Shown here: piece by piece, positions 7,487 through 17,800 of the stretch | Layout of the letters: the number at the start of each line of letters is the position of its first letter | Position numbering within the stretch: the first letter of the stretch is position 1 | From: an uncultured Verrucomicrobia subdivision 3 bacterium | Lineage (GTDB): Bacteria; Verrucomicrobiota; Verrucomicrobiae; Limisphaerales; UBA11358 | Length of the DNA stretch: 31,652 nucleotides | Reading direction: 5' to 3' | Assembly (NCBI GenBank): GCA_903921455.1 | Contig: CAIXPZ010000007.1 | Span: forward strand, 1-31,652 | Translations under genes and position numbers: made by a program | Notes under the pieces: generated by a model | What the model saw: the letters and a program-made list of their open reading frames with translations, nothing else | What the model was told of the DNA's origin: nothing | Database searches by the model: none

Positions 7487-8437
7487 ATGACGCCGCCCAA
7501 CTTTGAAACCGCCCGGGAAACTTTCCGGAAAATCGCCGCCAACATCTCGCTGATCATGCGGGGGCAGGACGTCGCCACGCGGCAGCTGCTGGCGGCGATG
7601 GCGGCGGGCGGCCATGTTTTGCTGGAAGATTTTCCCGGCACGGGCAAGACGACGCTCGCCAAGGCGCTGGCCAAATCCATTGACGCGCAGTTCAAGCGAT
7701 TGCAATTCACGCCGGATCTGCTGCCGTCGGACATACTCGGCGTCTCGGTTTTCAGCCAGCGCGACCAGCAGTTTGATTTCCACGAAGGCCCCGTGTTCAC
7801 GAACATCCTGCTCGCGGATGAAATCAACCGCGCCTCGCCACGCACGCAGTCGGCCCTGCTGGAAGCCATGGGCGAGGCGCAGGTGAGCGTCGAGGGCGAG
7901 CGCCGGAATCTGCCCGAGCTCTTCTTCGTCATTGCCACGCAGAACCCGGTGGAATTTCGCGGCACCTACCCCTTGCCCGAGGCGCAGATGGACCGGTTCG
8001 CGATGCAATTCACGCTGGGCTATGTGCCGCCGCAGGAGGAGGTCGCCATCCTCACCGCGCAGGAGCATAATCATCCGCTGGATGAATTAAAGCCGGCCGC
8101 ATCGCTCGCGGAGGTCATCGCCCTGAAGCGCGCGGTGGAGGGCATCCGGATCAGCAACGAGCTCAAGCGTTACGCGGTGGATCTGGTGGCGGCCACCCGC
8201 ACCGCCAGCGGCGTGCAACTCGGCGCCAGTCCGCGCGCGTCCATTGCCCTTATGAAAATTGCGCAGGCCGAGGCGTTGTTTGACAATATGGATTTTGTCA
8301 CGCCGGAGCAGCTTCAAAAGCTGGCCGTGCCGGTCATCGCGCACCGATTGGTGCTGGAACCGCAGTCACGCTTTTCGGGGGTGACCGCGCGCGGCGTGAT
8401 CGAGGATGTTCTCAAAAGACTGCCCGTGCCCGCGTGA
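7487..8437 (+). CDS. MoxR-family AAA+ ATPase
   Basis: MoxR ATPases are chaperone-like AAA+ proteins that usually work with DUF58 and VWA proteins in assembling or activating enzymes and envelope complexes. The protein has 316 residues, the normal size. The Walker A motif is PGTGKTT near residues 50-56. Walker B is 'ILLADEINRASP' with D111/E112, and sensor 1 is in 'FVIATQNPVEFRGTYPLPEAQ' (family landmark). An AAA lid domain follows, with 'GASPRASIALMK'. It is the first gene of a three-gene operon, and the stop overlaps the next start by 4 nt. No Shine-Dalgarno sequence is seen before the ATG. It starts 87 nt after the inferred element boundary, so it is probably the first backbone gene. Confidence 0.95.
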   Translation: MTPPNFETARETFRKIAANISLIMRGQDVATRQLLAAMAAGGHVLLEDFPGTGKTTLAKALAKSIDAQFKRLQFTPDLLPSDILGVSVFSQRDQQFDFHEGPVFTNILLADEINRASPRTQSALLEAMGEAQVSVEGERRNLPELFFVIATQNPVEFRGTYPLPEAQMDRFAMQFTLGYVPPQEEVAILTAQEHNHPLDELKPAASLAEVIALKRAVEGIRISNELKRYAVDLVAATRTASGVQLGASPRASIALMKIAQAEALFDNMDFVTPEQLQKLAVPVIAHRLVLEPQSRFSGVTARGVIEDVLKRLPVPA

Positions 8438-9780
8438 GACTGATCTACCAGCTGATTTACTGGAATTATCACGCCACCTCCGGTGCATGGTACTGGGCGC
8501 GCCGGCGGTTCACGCTGGCGGGCCTGTGCGTGGCGGGTGGGTTTATCCTTGCCGGCGTGACGGGATTGGATATTGAGAACACGGTTATTTACCAGTCCTT
8601 CGCGCTGCTGCTGTCTTTATTGCTGCTGGCGTTTGCCGGCAGTTTTTTCTTCCGCGCCCGGTTCTTGGTGACACGGTCACTGCCACGCTTCGGCACCGCG
8701 GGGCAGCCGCTGAGCTACCGGATCAATGTCAGGAATCTGACGGCAAAACCCCAGGCCGGCTTGACGCTGCTGGAGGAACTGGCGGATGCCCGGCCGGATT
8801 TCGCGGCCTGGCTCGCGTATCAATTGGCTGAAAGCCGGCGCGTTCAGCCATTCCGCGTGGCGCAGCGCCGTCGCAAAAATCCCTTCCGGCTCGCGAAGGT
8901 GAAAGACGCGGTGATTCCGCCGATGCCCGCGAACGGCGAAGTGGAAACACGCCTCGAAATGCTGCCGTTGCGGCGCGGGGTGCTGCGACTGACCGGGGTG
9001 ACCCTCGCGCAGCCGGATCCGTTGGGGCTTTGCCGGGCCCTGATCCGATATGCCGCGCCGCAGACGGTCCTGATTCTGCCGAAGCGTTACCGGCTGCCGC
9101 CCATCGCGCTGCCGGGCGCGCTGCGCTATCAAGAAGGTGGCGTCGCGCTGGCGGCGAATGTCGGGTGCAGCGATGAGTTTGTCGCGTTGCGCGATTACCG
9201 GCACGGCGATCCGCTGCGTCATATCCACTGGCGAAGCTGGGCGAAGACCGGCAAGCCGATCGTGAAGGAATTCGAGGATGAGTTTTTTGTGCGCCACGCC
9301 CTGGTGCTGGACACGTTCGATGACGAGCCCAACAGCGAGATTTTGGAAGAAGCGGTCTCGGTGGCGGCCTCGTTTGCCTGCACGGTGCTGACGCAGGAAT
9401 CCTTGCTCGACCTGCTCTTCGTGGGCAACCAGTCGTATTGTTTCACCGCCGGCCGCGGCCTGGCGCATGCCGATCAACTGCTCGAGATCCTGGCTTCGGT
9501 GAATAATTGCGCCGACAAAGGTTTTGAGACGCTGGCGCAGCTCGTATTGCGCCACATCGCCGTGGTCAGCGGCTGCATCTGTGTTTTACAGCGGTGGGAT
9601 GAACCGCGCCGAAGCTTGGTGGAGAAGCTCAAGGCGCTGGGCGTGCCGCTGCTGGTGCTGATCATCGTGCCCCCGGGCGGCGGCATCTCCGGAGCAGGCG
9701 GCGAATTGGTGGGCGCACCGGGCGCGATCCGGGTTTTGGAAATCGGAAAAGTCGCGGAAGAACTCGCCCAACTAAAATGA
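8434..9780 (+). CDS. DUF58 domain membrane protein
   Basis: DUF58 proteins are the standard partners of MoxR ATPases; their biochemical role is not settled. The protein has 448 residues. Two transmembrane segments lie near the N-terminus (about 27-44 and 53-73). The long remaining part is a VWA-like region, with the family signature 'LRDYRHGDPLRHIHW' and 'VKEFEDE' at about residues 252-283. The start is a GTG that overlaps the MoxR stop, and the stop overlaps the transglutaminase start (ATGA), so all three are probably co-translated. No truncation or unusual residues are seen. Confidence 0.92.
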   Translation: MRLIYQLIYWNYHATSGAWYWARRRFTLAGLCVAGGFILAGVTGLDIENTVIYQSFALLLSLLLLAFAGSFFFRARFLVTRSLPRFGTAGQPLSYRINVRNLTAKPQAGLTLLEELADARPDFAAWLAYQLAESRRVQPFRVAQRRRKNPFRLAKVKDAVIPPMPANGEVETRLEMLPLRRGVLRLTGVTLAQPDPLGLCRALIRYAAPQTVLILPKRYRLPPIALPGALRYQEGGVALAANVGCSDEFVALRDYRHGDPLRHIHWRSWAKTGKPIVKEFEDEFFVRHALVLDTFDDEPNSEILEEAVSVAASFACTVLTQESLLDLLFVGNQSYCFTAGRGLAHADQLLEILASVNNCADKGFETLAQLVLRHIAVVSGCICVLQRWDEPRRSLVEKLKALGVPLLVLIIVPPGGGISGAGGELVGAPGAIRVLEIGKVAEELAQLK

Positions 9781-11882
9781 AACCACCGATTCTGCTTTTG
9801 TTCGCCACCCTGGCCTTCTGGGGCTGGCAGTCAGGGCTTTGGTGGGTTGGGGTCGCGCTGGGGGTGGTGCTGGAAGCCTCACGCTTCATCAAGGCGCGCT
9901 TGGATCTGACGAACGAGGATTTCCGCCGCATCTGGAATCTCTGCGTCGTGCTGACGCTGGCCGTGGCCGCCGTTATCTTCACCACGAATGATGAAGGCGG
10001 CGGCGGGGTGATCAGCAATCCAACCGTCAGCAATACCAGCAACGCCACGGTGCACACCGCCACCACCCTGCTGCGCTGGTTGCCGATGACGTTGTTTCTG
10101 TTGGTCGCCGCGCAAAAATTCAGCGAGCGCGGCGGCATTCCGCTGTCCGCCATCTCATTGGTGTTACAACTGCGCCGGCGGCGGCAAAAACTAAGTGAGG
10201 CGGTGCCGGAACGGGATGTGGATGTCGCCTATCCCTATTTTATCGTGTGCCTGTTCGCGGCGGGGTTTCATGCGAACCAGGGCACGCACACCTATCTATT
10301 CGGGCAGATCCTTTTGCTGGCGTGGGCGCTGTGGCCGGCGCGTTCTCGTCGTTATGGGTTTTTTGTCTGGCTCGCCGTGATTTTGGTGGCGGGCGGACTG
10401 GGGTATTCCGGAACCCGGGGCATCGGCCTGCTGGTGCAAGCCAGCCAGAGTTTCAACGCGCAATGGATGTCGTGGATGTTGCGCCCCAAGACCGATGGCT
10501 CGCAAAGCATCACCGCCATGGGCCGGATCGGCAGACTCAAGCTCTCGCCGCGCATCGTCATCCGGCTCGAGCCGGTCAATGCCAGCCCGGCGCCAACCTA
10601 TCTGCGCGAAGCCACGTATCGATCGTATCATTCTCCCAACCAGGCCTGGCAGGCCGGTTCGGCGGGCAACGAATATGCTGATGTGCCTGCTGAAGTCGGC
10701 GGGCTAAACTGGATATTGCTGCCCAACAAAACCAACGCGGCGGCCATCCGCATCGCCTGCTATCTCAACGGCTGGTCGGCGGATTTAAAAGTGCCGGAGG
10801 GTCTGCTGCCCTTGCCCACGGGCAGCAGCCGGCTGGAAAATGTCCCACTTTCAGTCGCCGCCATCAAAATGAACAAGACCGGCGCGGTGCTCGCCAGCGG
10901 TCCGGGCCTGGTCATGTTCAATGCGCGCTACGGCCCCGGGGCAACGTTCGACTCGCCGCCGGATGCCGGCACGAATTTATTGGATTTGTCTGTGCCGACC
11001 AACGAGGTCGCGGCGCTGGATCAGGTGATTGCCGAAATGAAGATTTCCGGCGCGGACGAGGAGCGGGTTCTCCCAGCCGTTGAACATTTCTTCGCGGAAA
11101 AGTTCACCTACAGCACCTGGCAGGATCGCGACAAGCTGGCCGCGACGAACGAAACCGTGCTGGCAAAATTTTTGTTGAGCAGCCGGAGCGGACATTGCGA
11201 ATATTTCGCCACGGCCACGGTTTTACTGCTGCGCGAACTGAAAATCCCCGCGCGCTACGCCGTCGGCTATTCCGTTCACGAAACCAGCGGCAAAGGCTAC
11301 GTCGTCCGGGAGCGCGACGCTCACGCGTGGTGCCTGGCGTGGAACAGCCGCAAAAACGTCTGGGAAGATTTTGACACCACGCCCGGTTCCTGGATCGCCG
11401 CCGAATCTCAGCGCGCTTCACTCTGGCAATGGACTTCTGATGTGTGGTCGTGGGTGAGATTTCAAATCGCCAAATTCCGCTGGGGCCAGACCAATCTGCG
11501 CCAGTATATTTTGTGGGGAATGGTTCCGGTGGTGGGGTTGCTGCTGTTTCAAATCATCTTTCGCCGTCGCCGGCGGAAAGCGCCGGCGCCCAACCAAGAT
11601 CCGGCGGACCAGCTGGTCTGGCCGGGAGGCGATTCCGAATTTTACCAGCTCGAAACCAAACTCGCCGCGCGCGGCGTGCCGCGCCCGGCCGGCGAGCCGC
11701 TCGCCGACTGGCTGGAGCGGGCGCTGGCCGAGCCCGCGCTCGCCGATTTGCGCGCGCCGCTGCGCGACATTTTGCAGCTGCACTACCAGCATCGTTTTGA
11801 CCCCAACGGTTTGGACGAGGCCGGCCGGGAATTGCTCGCCCAAAAAGTTCGCTCTTGTTTGGAACAGCTTTCGCGACATTGA
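9777..11882 (+). CDS. TgpA-like transglutaminase-domain membrane protein
   Basis: This is a membrane-anchored protein with a periplasmic transglutaminase-like cysteine-protease fold. Relatives (TgpA) are linked with MoxR and DUF58 in many bacteria. Of its 701 residues, the first 220 or so hold several hydrophobic helices. The transglutaminase core follows with an intact triad: C474 in 'RSGHCEYFA', H516 in 'RDAHAW' and D533 in 'FDTTPG'. One further transmembrane helix (about 574-595) and an Arg-rich stop-transfer segment lead to a cytoplasmic C-terminal part resembling DUF4129. The gene ends 6 nt from the stop of the convergent giant gene. The substrate is unknown; the surface protein next door is a possible candidate, by proximity only. 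Confidence 0.9.
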   Translation: MKPPILLLFATLAFWGWQSGLWWVGVALGVVLEASRFIKARLDLTNEDFRRIWNLCVVLTLAVAAVIFTTNDEGGGGVISNPTVSNTSNATVHTATTLLRWLPMTLFLLVAAQKFSERGGIPLSAISLVLQLRRRRQKLSEAVPERDVDVAYPYFIVCLFAAGFHANQGTHTYLFGQILLLAWALWPARSRRYGFFVWLAVILVAGGLGYSGTRGIGLLVQASQSFNAQWMSWMLRPKTDGSQSITAMGRIGRLKLSPRIVIRLEPVNASPAPTYLREATYRSYHSPNQAWQAGSAGNEYADVPAEVGGLNWILLPNKTNAAAIRIACYLNGWSADLKVPEGLLPLPTGSSRLENVPLSVAAIKMNKTGAVLASGPGLVMFNARYGPGATFDSPPDAGTNLLDLSVPTNEVAALDQVIAEMKISGADEERVLPAVEHFFAEKFTYSTWQDRDKLAATNETVLAKFLLSSRSGHCEYFATATVLLLRELKIPARYAVGYSVHETSGKGYVVRERDAHAWCLAWNSRKNVWEDFDTTPGSWIAAESQRASLWQWTSDVWSWVRFQIAKFRWGQTNLRQYILWGMVPVVGLLLFQIIFRRRRRKAPAPNQDPADQLVWPGGDSEFYQLETKLAARGVPRPAGEPLADWLERALAEPALADLRAPLRDILQLHYQHRFDPNGLDEAGRELLAQKVRSCLEQLSRH

Positions 11883-11888
11883 ATCCGC

Positions 11889-14800
11889 TCACGCCAGCCG
11901 GGCGTTCTGCCGCGTCGCGCGGGACAGGGCCGCCACCATGGCCCACAGCGCCAGAAACGCCGCCGCACCCGCGCCGAACCGCGCCGGCCAGTGAACCCGC
12001 TGCGTGTTTTCCGCCGCGAGCGCAAAGGTCATCGGCTTGCCGCCCTCGGTTTGCAGCACCTGCGCGAACGCCAGCCGCTGGCCGCGCACCGGCAGGTTCA
12101 CGCGCAGCGGCTGCACCTTCGCCGTCACGATTTCCTGCGCCTGCTGGAGCTTGGTCCATTGTTCGCCGGCGGCGGCGTTGTCGTTGACGCCCAGATTAAA
12201 ATCCAGCCGCGCCTCGCCGGACTTGGCGCCATCCGTCGCCAGCGTCCCGGCGTTGCGGAAATAAAATTCGTTTTGCGCGTGGATCAAATTGCTCGCCTGC
12301 GCGGATTTTAAATCGTCGCCGAGTTTTTTCACCTCGGCATCGGCGTCCTTGTCGGCGGCGAACTTCGCCTTCGCCCGGCTGAAATTCGCCGTGGCCTCGC
12401 GCACGTTGCCGCCGGCGAGCTGCTGCCGCGCCTCGGAAACGTCGCGGCGCACTTCGGTTTTCGCGGAAGCCCGGTTGGCCTGCTCCATGCGCGAATAATC
12501 CAGGATGGAAAAACTCGACGCCAGCGGCTGCGCCACCGGCGCGTACTCGCGCGTCATCGTGCCCTGGTGCAAATCCAGGTAGTTGTAATCCGGCGGCAGA
12601 TAGACTTCCCAATGGGCGTTCTTCAGCGGCACGTCAAACTTCGGCGAGGCGAAACCGACTTCGCCACGCGCCTTCGGAAAACCCTGGGTGCCGACGTAGG
12701 TCAGTTCCACGGTCAGGGTGCCGTTGTCGTCGCCGGACGACTGGATGGGCAGCAGTAATTTCCCGTCGCGCACGCTGGGTCGCACCGGCTGGCCGGCGAC
12801 AAATGCCGACCACACCTGTGAGCCGGCCGGCAGTTCGACTTCGAGAAATTGCCGGCCGTTGTTGCGCACGGACAGCGTCATCTCCGTCATCATCTGGCCG
12901 TCGTCCGCGACCACGCTGGTGAACTGCGCGCTGTCCACCAGCGCCTCCAGCACCGCCGCATCGTCGAACCGCCGCACGTCGAGCCCCAGCCGCGCGCCCG
13001 GCTTGGCGTAGCGATAGGCGAGCGTCGTCGTGCCGCCGGCGGCGCCTGACCAGTCCGGCAAATCCGCCGCGTCCACCCGGTGCAGATCCGTCGCCCCGGT
13101 TTCGCTGACCTGCAACGGCGCTTTGGCCGACACCACGTAGAATCCCGTTTCGCGTTCGACGTTTTCCGCGGAAACACCGGCCAGTTCCAGCGCCTTGGTC
13201 TTCGCCGGCCGCGGTTCGTCCCAGGTCACCGTCAGCGTGTAATCGCCGCGCACCGGGCTTTGCAATTCCACGCGCCAGACGTTGCCGTTTTGCTCGCGGG
13301 TGCGGATGTTTGCGCCGCTGATCTCCACGTTCCGGAATTCCGCCGGCACCGCCACGCGCACTTCCTTCACCGGCGAATTGGCGATGTCGTAGCGCACCAG
13401 CGCGCGACCGCTCACCAGCGTTTCCGTGAGCGTGAAGGTGTTGACGATTTCGGCGCGCACCCACGCGGCGACGCTTTCGGTCGTCACGGACAATTTCCAC
13501 TCCGGCGCGACTTTCGGTTCGGCGGAAATGTATTTGAACGCGAGCAGATTTCCCGCGCCGGCCACGGGCAGATCGCCGGCCAGCGCCGCCGCGGGGATCT
13601 CCGTCAGCCCGTCAAACGCCCCGGTTTTCACCGCCACACCGGGTTCGGCGGAAACCGCCACGAAGCCGGTGAGCTTCGCCGTGTCGAGCGGATGCACGCC
13701 CGCGACCGGCAATGATTTCGGCAGTTGCTTGAAATTTTTCACCAGTTCCACGTTCAGCGTGTAACTGCCGCTGGTGCGGTCTTTCAGCGTCACCTCCAGC
13801 ACGCGCCCGCCGGCTTCGCCGCGCTCGATTTGCTGCTGAATGTTGCCGCCGGTGACGCGCTCGACGCGGTAGCCGTCCGGCAACGCCAGCTTCAGGCTGA
13901 ACACGCCGGCGCGCTTGATGAGGTAATTGACCGTCGCCGCAAGGGAAACCTGCTCGGCGCTCACGCGAAAATGATTCCGCACCACGGCCTCGACCTGCGG
14001 CTGAATCGCCTCGGCGCGGACGCGCAGGGAAAATTCCGGGCCGGCGAACCGGAACACGCTCGCCAGCGCGCCGGAATTTTCCGAGCTGGCGCGCACAAAT
14101 TCCTCCGCCTCCACGCGCTCCAAACCGGCGGCGGTTTCGACGGCCAGGCCGAGTTCCTCCGCGCCGCGCAGGGCGACGAGGCCGTTCTCGCGTTTCACGT
14201 CCAGCGCGTGCGGCAGTTCCACGGCGGTGCTCGCCGGCAGCGCGTCGAGCGCTTTTTCCGTCTCCACCGTGAGCCGCCAGCCGAGCGGAATGCCTTTCAT
14301 CAAATCCACGACGAGGATTTGCGCGCCGCCGGCGTCCTTGATTTCCCAGGTGCGGATGTCGCGTCCCTCGACGCGCAGCAGTTTCTGGCCGGCGGGTAGT
14401 TGCACGCGCGCCTGACGCAGTTCGCCCTGCGTGATCTGGTAATCCAGCGTCGCGCGCAAATTCATCACGCCGCCGCCGAACGTGGCCAGCGCGGCATTGC
14501 GGCAGAAGACGGTCGCGGCCACCTCCTCGGCGCGCTTCACGCGCGGCGTCCAGAGCAGTTCCACGCGGTCGGCGCTGCCCAGCACGGCGTCCACGCCGGT
14601 CGTGTCCTTGCCCAGACTGCGCCTGCAGGAAATCGCGCCGGGAAAATCCACATCGGCCTCCGGCTGGTTCAGCGCGAGCGCAAGCTGGCTGGTCAGCGCC
14701 GGCGGAATGGCGAACGTCAGCCGCCGTTTGGTCACGTCGCCGGAGATTTTGACGAGCAGCTTGATCTGCAGAACGGCATCGCCGGCGCGGTCGAAGCGGA

Positions 14801-17800
14801 CGGAAAGTTTTTCACGGTCGCGCACGAGTGTCGCCCGCCCGCTTTTGACGGTGAACTGCTGCACCGCCACATCCTCACCGAACAACGCCGCCGTTTCACC
14901 GGCTTTCACGGCGGAAAATTGCAGCGTCGCGTCGAGCGCGGCGACGCGGTCGTTCACCGTGCCGGAATAATTGGCGGAAACAATCGAGGTATTTCCGATT
15001 GCCGATTTCCGATTGCCGATTTCGGAATTTGCGGCGGTTGCGCTGGATAGGCTCAACGCCAACAGCAAGGCGATGGTTGCCATCACCGGCGGCAGGCCGG
15101 AATCCGGCGCGGAAGGCATGATCGGTTCGACGGGTTTTTCTTCGGCTTTCACTTGTTCGCCCCGCGGCCAGTATTTCCAGACAAGCAGCGCGATGGCGGC
15201 GACGGCGACCATCGGGAACCCGATGATCAGCGCGTCGTGCAGCGCGCGCCATTGGATGAGCAGGCTGCCCACCGATCCGAGGATGAGCGCCAGCGCCAGC
15301 GTGAGGACGAAGCTGTTGCGCTGCGGGCGCTGCCACTGCCGCCACCACACGACAAGGCCGAGGAGGAATGCCGCCGATTGCCAGAGCATCTGGATCGTCT
15401 GGAACGTGCTCAAACGGATGACGCGGGCGCGAATGGAAAGCGGTTCGCCGTGGACATTCAAGACCTTGGTGAACATGAAGGGCTGGCCGGTCTGCGGCAG
15501 TTCGATGCGGATGGAACGGATGCCGGCCACCACCGGCGAGCCCGGGGTGACCGTGGTGCCATTGATGCTGCCGCCAAAATTTCCACCACCACCGCCCAAG
15601 CCGAAAGAATTGGCACCATTCAATGTCATTGCGCCCGCCGCCACGCTGGCGGGTGCGGCGGTTGGCGCCGGTCGGTCGCTAAACTGGCTCTGCGCCAGCA
15701 CTTCCCGCTGCTTCACGGCAAGCTCCTGCGGCGCGGTGACCTGCACCAGCCCGCGTTGGGAGAGTTCCGCAAACCGCCGCGCCGTGGCGGTTTCCACGCT
15801 GCCATCGGCAAACAGCACCGCGCAACCGCCTTTTTCATCCAGCGCGCTGTAGGCGATCACGGAGTCCGGCTTCAAATTATTTTCCGACAGGCCGCCGCCG
15901 AGGTAGGTGTAGCGCTGGCCGGTGGCCGGATCGTAAGTGATCTTGTCGGTGCCCAGTTCGTTCTTCATTTCCTCGAACGACACCGGCAGCCGCTCATTGT
16001 TGTCGCCGGAGAAAATTCTCACCGCGAGGCCGATCTGTTTGAGGTTGTTGACCGAATTGATTTTCTGCGCCTTTTTCTTGGCGCTGGCGAGCGCCGGCAA
16101 CAGCATTGCCCCCAGCACGGCGATGATGGCAAAGACCCCCAGCAAAGTGATGACGCCATTCCACCCCCGCCGGGCGGCGGAAATCACCAGCGCAAAGACC
16201 AGCAACACGAGAAAACCGATGAAAAGGATGGCCCCACCCGCTTCCCGCAACACTTCGCCGTAGAACGCCAGGAACTTTCCCCACGCGTCGAGCAGCTCGT
16301 AAGTGGTGCCCTGCGTGACGCTCATGCTGCCGCCGAAATCGGACAGCCGGAGCGTGGGCGGCACGAAGATCTGCCACTCGGCGTAGGTGTTCGGCACATC
16401 GGTGCGCGGCGCGGTCAGCTCCAGAGTTTTGCCGGGCATCGCGGCGAGCACGCCGTTGGTCTGGGCATACATGATGTCCACGGCGAAGGTCTGGTCGTGG
16501 TTCACGTCGCGCGGCAGCGAGACGAGCACCCAGTCGCCGTCGCGCTCCGGTTTCGCGGGCTGGCCGTTGACGTAGCAGCCCCAGAGCTTCGCGTCGCGCG
16601 GCAGCTGGAAGCGTTGGAATTGCTTCTCGTTGTTCTTCACCATGAACGAGGCCTGCGTGAGCATCTCGCCCGCCTCGGTCAGCACGGAGGTGATCTGCGT
16701 GCGGTCGGCCACGGCTTCCAGCACACGCTCCTCGGCAAACCGTTTCACGTCCACGCTCAAGTCGTATTGATCGCCAGAATATTGCCACGCGAGCACCACG
16801 GCGCGCGTGACGAGCGAACGATCGGCGGCGGAAAGCTCGCTTTCACCCACGCGCCGCAACGTGTCCCCGACGTTCTGCGGCGCGAGCTGCAAACTCGCGG
16901 CCGTTGTCACCGCGATGGAACCGGTCTCGCGCTCCACGTCCACCGCGTGGATTCCGCCGACGGGCAGCGTCGCGCCCTTGGCGTCGAACTGAAAATCGTA
17001 GGTGACGACGAGCGTGTAGCCGCCCCAGACCTTGTCTTGCAAGCCGATGGTCCACACGTCGCCGCTTTGCTCCTTGCGGCGGATGTTCGGGCCGGTGAAC
17101 TCGACGTTCTTGCAGTTCGCCGGCACGCGCACCTTGAATTCCTGCACGCCCTGGCTCACGAGTCCGTAGCGGATCGTCGCGCTGCCGCCGACCAGCCCGT
17201 CGCCGATGGTGACGAGGTTGAAAACGTCCGCCACGACGCGCGCGGCGAGTTTTTCCGTGCCGAGGGTGAGCTGCCAGTCTGGCGACTCGGCCGTGTAGGC
17301 GAGGATTTCATCCGAGCGGTTGGGCAACTGGTTGACCGGAATCTCCCGCAACCCGGAAATGGCCCCGGTCTTCAGGCGGATGCCGGGAACCGCCGCCGCG
17401 CCGATCTGCGAACTTTCCTTCGCCGCGCCGGACACGCGCAGCGACGCGATGGCGATGTGCTCGGGAAAACTTTTCAGTGCCTGTTCCAATAGAACTTCGA
17501 TTTGCCGCTGGCCGAGGGCGCGCCGGGAAAAACTCATGGTCAGTTTTCCGCCGGCAACTTTCCAATCCTCGATGCCGCCGCCGCGCACGTCGGCGACGGC
17601 AAACCCGGCGGGCGGCAGCAATTCCAGCGAGTAAACACCGGCTTTTTCCACGTTCAATGAAAGCGTATGGGCGACGGTCAGCCGGGTTTCTTCCAGCCGC
17701 GCGTTCACGCGGTCGGTGACGGTGATGACCGGTTCGATGGGTTTTAACCTCAGCGCCAGCGTGAACGGCCGGGCGTTAAAGCGATACGCGACGACGGCAT

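Noticed and set aside
15153..17492. A 779-codon plus-strand open frame antisense to the giant gene
   Set aside because: It is His/Arg/Gln-rich with no domain, and lies opposite a frame with a signal peptide, helices and clear internal homology. GC-rich codon bias explains the open antisense frame.
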